Below are positions 1 through 6,246 of a stretch of 7,049 bases of DNA, one piece after another. The DNA comes from Clostridiales bacterium. Lineage in GTDB: Bacteria; Bacillota; Clostridia; Christensenellales; Aristaeellaceae. The translations under genes were made by a program, and so were the position numbers. A model generated the notes under the pieces. That model did no database searches. It saw only the letters and a program-made list of their open reading frames with translations, and had not been told where the DNA came from. The DNA is taken from contig JALFHA010000075.1 of the NCBI GenBank assembly GCA_022776785.1, positions 1-7,049 on the forward strand, read 5' to 3'. The stretch's first letter is position 1. Every line of letters begins with the position of its first letter.

Positions 1-944
1 GCCTGCTCCATGCCGGTCTCCCCGAGCAGCCGCCGGGCCTGCGCCAGCAGCGCCGCCTCCCCGGCGCACGGCTCGAGTGCGGCCAGCCGCACCAGCTCCG
101 ACACGGAGGCGACGGTTCTGTTGTCAAAGCGCAGGCGGCGCAGCACATCCTGCGCGCCTTCGCCCAGACCGGCCAGCAGCGCGGCCAGCCGCACCCGGCC
201 ATCGGCCGCGTCCACGCGCCGCATCGCCTGCGCAAAGCCGCCGCTTTTCACCAGCTCAGGCAGGATGACCTCAGCGATTTCCTCCGGAAGGTAGGCCGCC
301 GGGGCGGGCGCGGCCAGCAGACCCGTCAGCTCCTCGCGGATACGCTCCGCAGACACGCGCAAAAGCCCCCCGCGCAGCGCCAGCGCCGCGCGCAGCGTGT
401 TTTCCTCCAGCGCAAAGCCCAGCCGCGCACCGAAGCGGAACAGCCGCAGGATGCGCAGTGCATCCTCGCCAAAGCGGCGCTCCGGCTCCCCGACGGCGCG
501 CATGACATGGCGCACAAGCAGATCCTCCCGCCCGCCGAACGGATCGACGAGCCCTTCCCCGTCCGCATAGGCCATCGCGTTGACGGTGAAGTCCCGCCGG
601 GCGAGGTCGCCCCCGACCTCCCCGATGAACGCCACGCTGTCCGGATGCCGCCCGTCGGCATAGCCGCTCTCCGTTCGGAAGGTCGTCACCTCATAAAAGC
701 CCCCCTGCGCACGCACCGTCACCGTGCCGTGCTTGAGCCCCGTGGGAATGCAGCGCCGCTCGCCAAAAAGCGCGAGCACCTGCTCCGGCCTCGCGCTCGT
801 CGTGATATCCCAGTCATGCGGCGTCTTTCCGAGCAGGCTGTCGCGCACGCAGCCGCCTACTGCATAGGCCATGTGGCCTGCCGCGCGCAGCGTCTCCATG
901 ACCTCCCGCGCCCCCGGCTCGACGGTGATGACGATTTCTCTCAC
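1..944 (-). CDS. cca: CCA tRNA nucleotidyltransferase, 3' part beyond the window
   Basis: Adds or repairs the 3' CCA end of tRNAs from CTP and ATP without a nucleic-acid template, in the cytoplasm. Visible are 314 codons from the N terminus. Motifs in order: VGGCVRDSLLG at residues 29-39 (nucleotidyltransferase GG motif), the metal-binding carboxylates in DWDI (D44, D46), KHGTVTV at 71-77, TTFRTESGY at 87-95, RRDFTVNAMAY at 116-126, DPFGGREDLL, EDALRILRLFRFGARLGF from 160 (the EDxxR base-recognition motif) and ERIREEL at 200. These are the diagnostic blocks of class II CCA enzymes. After residue 230 there is no HD phosphohydrolase motif; the chain continues as a short helical body, as in Bacillus-type enzymes. 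The start is taken as GTG at 944, because GGGAGG lies 8 bases upstream and the family usually has about 25-30 residues before VGGCVRD. An in-frame ATG at 1004 overlaps the rnz stop (ATGA) but lacks a ribosome binding site, and its extra 20 codons have lower third-position G+C. It is the last visible gene of the rnz-cca unit. Confidence 0.95.
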   Translation of the reverse strand, partial: MREIVITVEPGAREVMETLRAAGHMAYAVGGCVRDSLLGKTPHDWDITTSARPEQVLALFGERRCIPTGLKHGTVTVRAQGGFYEVTTFRTESGYADGRHPDSVAFIGEVGGDLARRDFTVNAMAYADGEGLVDPFGGREDLLVRHVMRAVGEPERRFGEDALRILRLFRFGARLGFALEENTLRAALALRGGLLRVSAERIREELTGLLAAPAPAAYLPEEIAEVILPELVKSGGFAQAMRRVDAADGRVRLAALLAGLGEGAQDVLRRLRFDNRTVASVSELVRLAALEPCAGEAALLAQARRLLGETGMEQ

Positions 945-952
945 AGCAGCTT

Positions 953-958
953 CCTCCC
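953..958 (-). promoter_or_regulatory. Ribosome binding site of cca
   Basis: On the minus strand this reads GGGAGG, 8 bases before the GTG at 944. It is the main reason for preferring that GTG over the upstream in-frame ATG at 1004, which overlaps the rnz stop but has no Shine-Dalgarno sequence. Confidence 0.65.
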
Positions 959-1000
959 GGCGTATTCCTCCGCGCAGCCGTTGCGCTTCCCATTCTGTCG

Positions 1001-1930
1001 TCATGGCGAATCAAACCGGAGCGTCGTCCTCATGCCGTCCTGCCCGCAGACAGTCCCCGAAAAGACGGCCTGCGCGACGGGCAGATACGCCAGCGGGTCC
1101 TCGATCATCTGCGAATAGTGGGCAAGCCACAGCGCCCTCACCCCGGCCCGCGCCGCAATACCCGCCGCCTGTGCGAAGGTCATGTGCCCCCGCTCAGCGG
1201 CCATCTCCGCCTGCTCATTTTCTGCATAGGTCGCCTCGCAAATCAGCAGGTCAGCGCCTGCCGCAGCGTCAATCAGCGCATCGCAGGCGGCGGTATCGCC
1301 GGAAAAGACGAGCTTCAACCCCCGTCTCGGCTCGCCCAGCACCTGCTCCGGCAGAATGGTCGTCTCACCGAGCTGAACGCTCCGCCCCCTCTGCAGGGCG
1401 CCCCACAAGCCGACCGGCACGCCCAGCGCCTTTGCCCTCTCCGGCAAAAACTTGCCCGGGCGGCTCAGCGTGAAGCAATACCCCTGGCTGGGCACGCGGT
1501 GCGCCGTCCCGAAGGCGGTCAGGCGCGCCTGTTCGGGCCAGCCGCCGTCAAGCGCACAAAGGCGCAGCCCGCTCTCCGGAAAATCGATCAGCTCGATGGG
1601 GTACGCCGTCCTGCCAGCCAATTCCAGAATGGGCCGCATCGCCTCCCGCAGCCCCTCCGGCCCGGTGATATACAGCGTCTGCGTCCTGCCTGCACAGCTC
1701 AGGCTCTGCAAGAGCCCCGGCAGGCCGAAGATGTGGTCGCCGTGGTAATGCGTCAGCGCGATCAGATCGGCCTTCATCAGGCTGACCCCGGCCTTCCTCG
1801 CGGCCGTCTGCGTCCCCTCGCCGCAGTCAAACAGGATGGTGCGCCCGGCGCAGGTCAGCGTCGCCGCCGTCTCTGCACGCTCCGGAAGGGGCAGCAGCGC
1901 GGAGGTGCCCAGCAGCGTCACATCGATCAT
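1001..1930 (-). CDS. rnz: Ribonuclease Z (tRNA 3' endonuclease)
   Basis: A zinc-dependent metallo-beta-lactamase-fold endonuclease that removes the 3' trailer of precursor tRNAs lacking an encoded CCA, leaving the end on which the CCA-adding enzyme works. The protein has 309 residues, close to the roughly 305-310 usual for bacterial RNase Z. Visible motifs: GTSALLPLPERAETA near the N terminus, LFDCGEGTQ at 33-41, the metal site HYHGDH at 61-66 followed by IFGLPGLL, H144 in TAHRVPSQGY, D212 in FSGDT, the AxDxL-like ADLLICEATY block, GHMT with H249, and LAHYS with H271. The full ligand set (H61, H63, D65, H66, H144, D212, H271) is present, so it should be active. The region at 158-182 (GKFLPERAKALGVPVG...LQRG) matches the segment between the metal motifs in RNase Z rather than that of other beta-lactamase-fold hydrolases. 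The start is ATG 1930, 7 bases after AAAGGAGGT; the GTG at 1939 lies inside that site. The cca GTG follows 56 bases after the stop. Confidence 0.95.
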   Translation of the reverse strand: MIDVTLLGTSALLPLPERAETAATLTCAGRTILFDCGEGTQTAARKAGVSLMKADLIALTHYHGDHIFGLPGLLQSLSCAGRTQTLYITGPEGLREAMRPILELAGRTAYPIELIDFPESGLRLCALDGGWPEQARLTAFGTAHRVPSQGYCFTLSRPGKFLPERAKALGVPVGLWGALQRGRSVQLGETTILPEQVLGEPRRGLKLVFSGDTAACDALIDAAAGADLLICEATYAENEQAEMAAERGHMTFAQAAGIAARAGVRALWLAHYSQMIEDPLAYLPVAQAVFSGTVCGQDGMRTTLRFDSP

Positions 1931-1937
1931 GAACCGC

Positions 1938-1946
1938 ACCTCCTTT
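1938..1946 (-). promoter_or_regulatory. Ribosome binding site of rnz
   Basis: The minus strand reads AAAGGAGGT, a near-perfect anti-16S match 7 bases before ATG 1930. It rules out the slightly longer reading from the GTG at 1939, which is part of the site itself. Confidence 0.8.
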
Positions 1947-1985
1947 GTCGCTCTCCGTTCCCTCGCTGTGCCTTGATTGTGCTCT

Positions 1986-2015
1986 ATTGTAACGCCCCGC
2001 CTCCTCCCCTGTCAA
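1986..2015 (-). promoter_or_regulatory. Vegetative (sigma-A type) promoter of rnz-cca
   Basis: On the minus strand a perfect -35 box TTGACA (2010-2015) is followed after exactly 18 bases by TACAAT (1986-1991), five of six matches to the -10 consensus. Transcription would begin near 1979, leaving a leader of about 50 bases before the rnz start codon. The -35 box begins 10 bases after the stop codon of the upstream carboxypeptidase gene. The tRNA-processing pair therefore has its own housekeeping promoter and need not depend on read-through from the sporulation genes upstream. No hairpin with a T tract lies between the carboxypeptidase stop and this promoter, so read-through could still add to its output. 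This is sequence inference, with no start-site data. Confidence 0.75.
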
Positions 2016-2025
2016 GCGCGGCGCT

Positions 2026-3204
2026 TCATTCCGAGATCAGCAGGAACCTGTCGCGGATGCGCAGCAGCGAGCCCACAAAGCCCGGCAGCGGCACATCCTC
2101 CCCCGCAACGGCGGGCAGCGTCGCCACGACCTCGCCCGCCTGCCGGACGCGCACCTCGCCCAGCACGTCGCCGCGCTGCACGGGTGCGCGCACGCCCTCC
2201 ACCAGCGCGACCTCCAGCGAGGTCTTGCTCTCCTCGCCGCGCCGCAGCAGCAGTCTGACGCCCCCGCCGCTGATGACGTTCACCTCGCTGCGCGAGCCGA
2301 GGCGCACGGGCACGGTCATCCCCATGCTGTCGCCCGCCTGCACGGGGGTGAGCAGCGTGTAGTTGGCAAAGCCGTATTCCAGCATGGCGCGCGCCTCGTC
2401 AAAGCGCGTCTGGCTCGCGCCGCTGCCCAGCACCACGGCGATCAGGCGCATGCCGTTCTTCTTCGCCGTCGCGGCAATGCAGTAGCGCGCCTCGTTCGTC
2501 GAGCCGGTCTTGTAGCCGTCGCAGCCGGGATAGAAGCGGATGAGCCGGTTGGTGTTCGTCAGCCCGGTCACACGCCCGCCCTGATGCTTGAAGTCCTTCA
2601 TCCACACGGTGGAGTAGGTGTAGTAGCGCGGATGCTCGTCAAGGTGCGCGCTCAGCGCCGCCACGTCCCTCGCGGTGGTATAGTGCCCCTCGGCGGGCAG
2701 GCCCGTGCAGTTGACGTAGTGCGTATTGGTGAGCCCCAGCTCCTGCGCGCGCTCGTTCATCCGGCGCACAAAGGCCTCCTCCGCGCCGCAAAGGTGCTCG
2801 GCCAGCGCCACGGCGGAATCGTTCGCGCTGGCGATGATCACGCTGGAGAGCAGCTCGCCCACCGTGTAGCTGCGGTTCGCATCCAGAAACGCCTGACTGC
2901 CGCCCATGCTCGCCGCGCGCTCGGAGACGAGCACGCTGTCCGACGCGTCGATGCGCCCATCGTCGAGCGCCTCCAGCGTCAGCAGGATCGTCATCACCTT
3001 CGTGACGCTGGCCACGGGCCTGCGCTCGTCCGCGTTCTTTTCAAAGATCACGCGCCCCGTGGACGCCTCCGTCAGGATGACGCTCGGGCTGGTGATCGTA
3101 ATCGGCGGCTCCGCCTCCATCGGCTCGGCCGCAGCGGGATGCGCGACGCCCAGCGTCAGCATCAGCGCGAGCGCCAGCGCCAGCAGGGCTCCCTTGATTT
3201 TCAT
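2026..3204 (-). CDS. D-alanyl-D-alanine carboxypeptidase (penicillin-binding protein 5/DacF type), secreted
   Basis: Removes the terminal D-alanine from peptidoglycan pentapeptides outside the membrane, limiting cross-linking. The protein has 392 residues. Residues 1-26 form a signal peptide (MKIKG, then a run of A/L/M/V, cleavage probably after AHPAAA). The catalytic triad of peptidase family S11 is intact: SVTK at 66-69 (nucleophile S66), SAN at 126-128 and KTG at 232-234, with the family block NCTGLPAEGHYTTARD at 165-180. Residues from about 285 to 375 match the C-terminal beta domain of PBP5-like enzymes. The last residues (FVGSLLRIRDRFLLISE) could be the amphipathic membrane anchor usual for this family. 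The start is ATG 3204, 7 bases after AAAGGAGG; the in-frame ATG at 3222 overlaps that site. It lies 30 bases downstream of gpr with no terminator between, so it is probably co-transcribed. This suggests a DacF/DacB-like sporulation role, but the motifs alone cannot say which paralogue this is, so no symbol is given. Confidence 0.94.
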   Translation of the reverse strand: MKIKGALLALALALMLTLGVAHPAAAEPMEAEPPITITSPSVILTEASTGRVIFEKNADERRPVASVTKVMTILLTLEALDDGRIDASDSVLVSERAASMGGSQAFLDANRSYTVGELLSSVIIASANDSAVALAEHLCGAEEAFVRRMNERAQELGLTNTHYVNCTGLPAEGHYTTARDVAALSAHLDEHPRYYTYSTVWMKDFKHQGGRVTGLTNTNRLIRFYPGCDGYKTGSTNEARYCIAATAKKNGMRLIAVVLGSGASQTRFDEARAMLEYGFANYTLLTPVQAGDSMGMTVPVRLGSRSEVNVISGGGVRLLLRRGEESKTSLEVALVEGVRAPVQRGDVLGEVRVRQAGEVVATLPAVAGEDVPLPGFVGSLLRIRDRFLLISE

Positions 3205-3211
3205 GTGCCGT

Positions 3212-3219
3212 CCTCCTTT
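3212..3219 (-). promoter_or_regulatory. Ribosome binding site of the carboxypeptidase gene
   Basis: The minus strand reads AAAGGAGG, 7 bases before ATG 3204. The competing in-frame ATG at 3222 directly abuts this sequence and would add six residues (MKGGRH) encoded largely by the site, so the shorter start is chosen. Confidence 0.8.
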
Positions 3220-3234
3220 CATGCCATAGCAGGT

Positions 3235-4128
3235 TCACTGCGCCATCAGCTGCGCGACCTCGCGCCTTGTCAGCCGCGGGTGCAGCGCGAGGTTGATGCC
3301 CTCCGCCACCACGCCCGCCATGCGCTCCACCAGCGCGTCCACCTCGCGCGGGGTGACGATCATCTCCCCCAGCTCGCCGGTGACGACGCGCTCCACGCAC
3401 GCGGTGAGCTGCTCCTCGTCCACGTCGCCGTCCCCGTTCATCGCCAGCAAAGCGTCGCTGGCAATCGCCCATGCGGAGACGACCATCGGCACGCCCACGG
3501 CGATGACGGGCGCGCCCAGCGTCTCCCGCGTCAGCGCGCGCTGATGGTTGCCCACGCCCGAGCCGGGCGTGATGCCCGTGTCCGTCACCTGAATCGTCGA
3601 GGCAATGCGGCTGCTGCTGCGCGCGGCCAGCGCATCCACCGCGATGATCGCGTCCGGGCGCACATGCGCCGCGATGCCGCGCAGCACCTCCGCCGTCTCC
3701 ACGCCCGTCACGCCCAGCACTCCTGGCGAGGCCGCGCACACGCTGGTCATGCGCTCCTCCACGTCCTCCGGCAGGCAGCCCGCCATGTGCCGCGTCACCA
3801 GCACGCGGTCCACCGTGCGCGGGCCGAGCGCATCCGGGGTCACGCTGCGGTTGCCCAGCCCCGTCACCAGCATGGTGCGCGCGCCCGGCGGCAGCATGGC
3901 GCTGATCGTCTCGCCCAGCGCCTCGCTCAGCGCCCGGCGCGTGCCCAGCTCCACGCTCATGCGCTGCGGGCAGCCCAGCGTCACATACCGGCCCATCGGC
4001 CTGCCCAGCGCCCGCGCCTGCTCCTCGCTGTCGATGACGACGGTCGTGCGCTCCACGCCGCCCGTCAGGCTCTCGCCCGGCGGCGCGCCCGCACCCTCCA
4101 TCGCCAGGTCCGTCCACATCGTCCTCAT
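3235..4128 (-). CDS. gpr: Germination protease (spore protease, peptidase family A25)
   Basis: Degrades the small acid-soluble proteins that coat spore DNA, during the first minutes of germination; made in the forespore as an inactive precursor. The protein has 297 residues, shorter than the roughly 370 of Bacillus enzymes. Conserved blocks: TDLAMEGA at 6-13, GRPMGRYVTL at 42-51, VTGLGNRSVTPDALGP at 88-103, VTRHM at 111-115, AVDALAARSSSRI at 163-175, and STIQVTDTGITPGSGVGN at 177-194, then ETLGAPVIAVGVP. D99 (TPDALGP) and D165 (AVDALA) are 66 residues apart, the same spacing as the essential D127 and D193 known in the Bacillus megaterium enzyme. The ATG at 4128 is preferred because AAGGAGG lies upstream; the 29 in-frame codons above it read through the ribosome binding site and promoter. 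Only five residues precede TDLA, so any pro-segment is short. VPMVVSA replaces the usual VPTVVDA. The carboxypeptidase gene follows by 30 bases. Confidence 0.95.
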   Translation of the reverse strand: MRTMWTDLAMEGAGAPPGESLTGGVERTTVVIDSEEQARALGRPMGRYVTLGCPQRMSVELGTRRALSEALGETISAMLPPGARTMLVTGLGNRSVTPDALGPRTVDRVLVTRHMAGCLPEDVEERMTSVCAASPGVLGVTGVETAEVLRGIAAHVRPDAIIAVDALAARSSSRIASTIQVTDTGITPGSGVGNHQRALTRETLGAPVIAVGVPMVVSAWAIASDALLAMNGDGDVDEEQLTACVERVVTGELGEMIVTPREVDALVERMAGVVAEGINLALHPRLTRREVAQLMAQ

Positions 4129-4138
4129 GCCGCAACCC

Positions 4139-4145
4139 CCTCCTT
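4139..4145 (-). promoter_or_regulatory. Ribosome binding site of gpr
   Basis: The minus strand reads AAGGAGG followed by GGG, with 10 bases to ATG 4128 when measured from the final G of AGGAGG. This supports ATG 4128 over the in-frame ATG at 4215, whose first 29 codons would cover both this site and the promoter-like boxes. Confidence 0.7.
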
Positions 4146-4147
4146 GC

Positions 4148-4180
4148 CAAAACGGCTCGATTGTATTTTGCACCGTTTTG
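4148..4180. repeat. 8-base inverted repeat in the gpr/nadE divergent region (possible operator)
   Basis: CAAAACGG at 4148-4155 and CCGTTTTG at 4173-4180 are perfect inverted copies separated by 17 bases. The arm centres are 25 bases apart, a little over two helical turns. The copies flank the putative gpr -10 box and lie within the nadE promoter, so a dimeric repressor or activator site is possible. A transcript from the proposed gpr start would contain only one arm, so an RNA hairpin is less likely in that direction. Eight-base repeats can also arise by chance. Confidence 0.4.
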
Positions 4181-4193
4181 TGGTAGAGTATAA
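4164..4193 (-). promoter_or_regulatory. Putative sporulation (sigma-G type) promoter of gpr
   Basis: On the minus strand TTATA (4189-4193) precedes CAAAATA (4164-4170) by 18 bases. The known sigma-G pattern is roughly GHATR, 17-18 bases, CATNHTA; the match here is four of five and six of seven. It fits the forespore expression known for gpr in Bacillus. The predicted start near 4157 leaves a leader of about 30 bases. A vegetative reading using TACAAT (4161-4166) has no acceptable -35 box at 17 bases. The call rests on pattern matching alone. Confidence 0.4.
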
Positions 4194-4194
4194 G
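4166..4194 (+). promoter_or_regulatory. Putative vegetative promoter of nadE
   Basis: TATAAG at 4189-4194 resembles a -10 box (five of six matches). Upstream, TTTTGC at 4166-4171 gives a 17-base spacer with a weak -35, while TTGCAC at 4168-4173 is a better hexamer but leaves only 15 bases. Transcription would start near 4201, giving a leader of about 50 bases. The boxes occupy the same DNA as the proposed gpr promoter on the other strand, so the two could not easily be used at once. Confidence 0.4.
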
Positions 4195-4235
4195 CATGTC
4201 CGGCCGCTTTCGCATTCATGCCGTCAGGCGGCCCG

Positions 4236-4242
4236 AAAGGAG
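4236..4242 (+). promoter_or_regulatory. Ribosome binding site of nadE
   Basis: AAAGGAG ends 8 bases before ATG 4251. It decides against the earlier in-frame ATG at 4218, whose first 11 codons would include this site and have no ribosome binding site of their own. Confidence 0.75.
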
Positions 4243-4250
4243 AATCTGCC

Positions 4251-6167
4251 ATGTCCGCTGTATCCGGGCTGCTGCGCGTCATGAGCGCCGTGCCGCGCGT
4301 CCATCTGGCCGACCCGCAGGCCAATGCTGAGGAAATCGCCGCGCTGCTTGCGCGCGCCGACGAGGAGGGCGCGCAGCTCTGCGTCTTCCCCGAGCTTTGT
4401 CTGACCGGCTACACCTGCGCCGACCTGTTCCTCCACAGCGCGCTGCTTGACGCCGCAAAGGAAGCGCTCTGCGCGCTGGCCGCACGCCCCGTGCGCACGG
4501 CATTCGTCGTCGGCCTGCCGCTGGAGCTCGGCGGGCGGCTGTACAACTGCGCCGCCGTCGTGCGCGGGGGCGACATCCACATCATTCCCAAGGCATACCT
4601 GCCCAATTCCGGCGAGTATTATGAGGCCCGCTGGTTTTCGCCCGGCGAAAGCGCGGCTGATACGGCCTCCCTGCCCTGCGGCGAGGTGCCCGTGCACCGC
4701 ACCGGCCTGCTCGACTGCAGGGATTTCACCCTCGGCGTGGAGATCTGCGAGGATCTCTGGGTGCCAGCGCCGCCGTCTGCGTCGCTCTGCCAGCGCGGCG
4801 CGCTCGTCATCGCCAATCCGTCGGCAGGCAACGAGCTGGTGACCAAGCACGCCTACCGCCAGTCGCTCATCAGCCAGCAGAGCGCGCGCTGCCTGTGCGC
4901 CTATGTCTATGCGGGCGCGGGCTACGGCGAATCCACGACAGACATGGTCTTCTCCGGCTATGCGGGCATCTACGAAAACGGCCGCCTGCTCGCGGAAAAC
5001 CGGCGCTTTGCGCGCAAGGCCAGCTATGCCGTTGCCGATGTGGACCTCGAGCGCCTGCGCTTCAAGCGGCGGCAGAGCCGCACCTTCTTCCCCGAGCGCG
5101 CGCCGGAGGGCGATCCTGTGCCCGCGTTGCGTGCCTGTGACCTGCCCAAGCCCGAGCCGGATGCGCGCCTGCTGCGCCCGCTCTCCCCGACGCCATTTGT
5201 GCCGCAGGGGGCGGAGCTGAACGCGCGCACGGAGGAGATTCTGCTCATTCAAACACAGGGGCTGCTGACCCGTATGGAGCGTGTCGGCACACAGAAGGCC
5301 GTCGTCGGCGTAAGCGGCGGGCTGGATTCGACGCTCACGCTGCTGGCCGCCGCCTTCGCCTTTGACCGCGCGGGCTGGGACAGGCGCGGCCTCGTGGGCA
5401 TCACCATGCCGGGCATGGGCACGGGACGCCGCACGCGCGGCAATGCCGAGCGGCTCATGGAACTGGTGGGCTGCACGAGCCTGTGCATTCCCATCGGAGC
5501 GGCTGTCGGGCAGCACTTTGCGGACATCGGGCAGGATCCCGAGGTGCACGACGTCTGCTATGAGAACTGTCAGGCGCGCGAGCGCACGCAGATCGTCATG
5601 GACTATGCCAACAAGATCGGCGCGCTCGCGCTGGGCACGGGCGACCTCTCCGAGCTGGCGCTGGGCTGGTGTACCTACAACGGCGACCAGATGAGCATGT
5701 ACAACATGAGCGCCTCCGTGCCCAAGACGCTCATCCGCCACCTCGTGCGCTGGGTCGGTGAGCAGCTCGGTGGGGACATTCTGCCCGTCGTGCAGGACAT
5801 TCTCGACACGCCCATCTCCCCGGAGCTGATTCCCTCTAAGGAGGGCGAGCTTACGCAGCGCACGGAGGACACGCTCGGTGCCTATGCGCTGCACGACTTC
5901 TTCCTCTATCACTTCATGGACAGCGGCTCATCACCGCGCAAGCTCTATGCGCTCGCGTGTGCCGCATTTGACGGGCAGTACGGCCGCGAGCAGATTCTCG
6001 CCGCGCTGCGCACGTTTGTCCGCCGATTTTTCACCCAGCAATTCAAGCGCTCCGCCATGCCGGACGGCCCGAAGGTCGGCTCGGTCAGCCTCTCGCCCCG
6101 CGGCGACTGGCGGATGCCCTCGGATGCGCTCGCCAGCGTGTGGCTGCGCGAGGTCGAGGCGCTGTAA
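4251..6167 (+). CDS. nadE: Glutamine-dependent NAD+ synthetase (NadE, two-domain form)
   Basis: Catalyses the last step of NAD+ synthesis: ATP-dependent amidation of nicotinic acid adenine dinucleotide, using ammonia released from glutamine. The 638 residues carry two domains. The N-terminal nitrilase-type amidase (about 8-290) has the complete triad E48 (FPELCLTGYTCADLF), K114 (PKAYLP) and C166 (VEICEDLW), plus IANPSAGNE at 187-195. The C-terminal synthetase (about 325-638) has the ATP pyrophosphatase loop SGGLDS at 355-360, TMPGMGT at 385-391, LGTGDLSELALGW at 461-473, TYNGDQMSMYN at 475-485, PKTLIRHLVRW, LHDFFLY, and the terminal QQFKR...PDGPKVGSVSLSPRGDWRMPSDA. Every catalytic block is intact and both ends are complete, so it should be functional on free glutamine. 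It is transcribed divergently from gpr. The stop codon is followed directly by A+T-richer, foreign-looking sequence, and no hairpin plus T-run terminator is visible after it. Confidence 0.97.
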   Translation: MSAVSGLLRVMSAVPRVHLADPQANAEEIAALLARADEEGAQLCVFPELCLTGYTCADLFLHSALLDAAKEALCALAARPVRTAFVVGLPLELGGRLYNCAAVVRGGDIHIIPKAYLPNSGEYYEARWFSPGESAADTASLPCGEVPVHRTGLLDCRDFTLGVEICEDLWVPAPPSASLCQRGALVIANPSAGNELVTKHAYRQSLISQQSARCLCAYVYAGAGYGESTTDMVFSGYAGIYENGRLLAENRRFARKASYAVADVDLERLRFKRRQSRTFFPERAPEGDPVPALRACDLPKPEPDARLLRPLSPTPFVPQGAELNARTEEILLIQTQGLLTRMERVGTQKAVVGVSGGLDSTLTLLAAAFAFDRAGWDRRGLVGITMPGMGTGRRTRGNAERLMELVGCTSLCIPIGAAVGQHFADIGQDPEVHDVCYENCQARERTQIVMDYANKIGALALGTGDLSELALGWCTYNGDQMSMYNMSASVPKTLIRHLVRWVGEQLGGDILPVVQDILDTPISPELIPSKEGELTQRTEDTLGAYALHDFFLYHFMDSGSSPRKLYALACAAFDGQYGREQILAALRTFVRRFFTQQFKRSAMPDGPKVGSVSLSPRGDWRMPSDALASVWLREVEAL

Positions 6168-6217
6168 TTCGTTCGGGAGAAAATGCTTTATCTGAAATTC
6201 AGCACATAATCAGTTGC

Positions 6218-6246
6218 TTGACAGAGAATCGAATGATGATTACAAG
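6218..6246 (+). promoter_or_regulatory. Promoter-like boxes before the acyltransferase remnant
   Basis: TTGACA at 6218-6223 is a perfect -35 box, followed after 17 bases by TACAAG (four of six -10 matches). A start near 6253 would lie downstream of the only good ATG codons (6233 and 6236), so this promoter could not express the reading frame from those starts. It may be a chance match in A+T-rich DNA, or a relic of a gene whose 5' end was altered. Confidence 0.35.

Noticed and set aside
2018..2028. Short AGCGCCGCGCT palindrome just after the carboxypeptidase stop as a terminator
   Set aside because: A four-pair stem with no T tract is too weak to be an intrinsic terminator.
1118..2362. A 414-codon plus-strand open frame opposite rnz
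   Set aside because: It lies antisense to rnz and runs across the rnz promoter into the carboxypeptidase gene; its content is Pro/Arg/Gln-rich with no domain.
4202..4233. GGCCGC/GCGGCC pairing in the nadE leader, upstream of its ribosome binding site
   Set aside because: Only six perfect pairs around a 20-base loop in G+C-rich DNA. No riboswitch-like conserved core is visible, so chance is likely.
2584..4284. A 566-codon plus-strand open frame opposite the carboxypeptidase and gpr genes
   Set aside because: It is very rich in His, Arg, Ala and Gln, has no recognisable domain, and lies antisense to two genes with complete family motifs. Such long shadows are expected in G+C-rich DNA.
3041..4324. 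A 427-codon minus-strand frame overlapping gpr and the carboxypeptidase gene
   Set aside because: It is the out-of-frame shadow of those two genes, full of Gly/Ala/Arg repeats, and gives no conserved motif.
4224..5912. A 562-codon minus-strand open frame opposite nadE
   Set aside because: It is antisense to an intact NAD+ synthetase, has biased composition and no motif or ribosome binding site.
6140..6232. N-terminal extension of the acyltransferase frame back into the nadE 3' end
   Set aside because: The extension overlaps the conserved nadE C terminus, lacks a ribosome binding site, and adds no family sequence.
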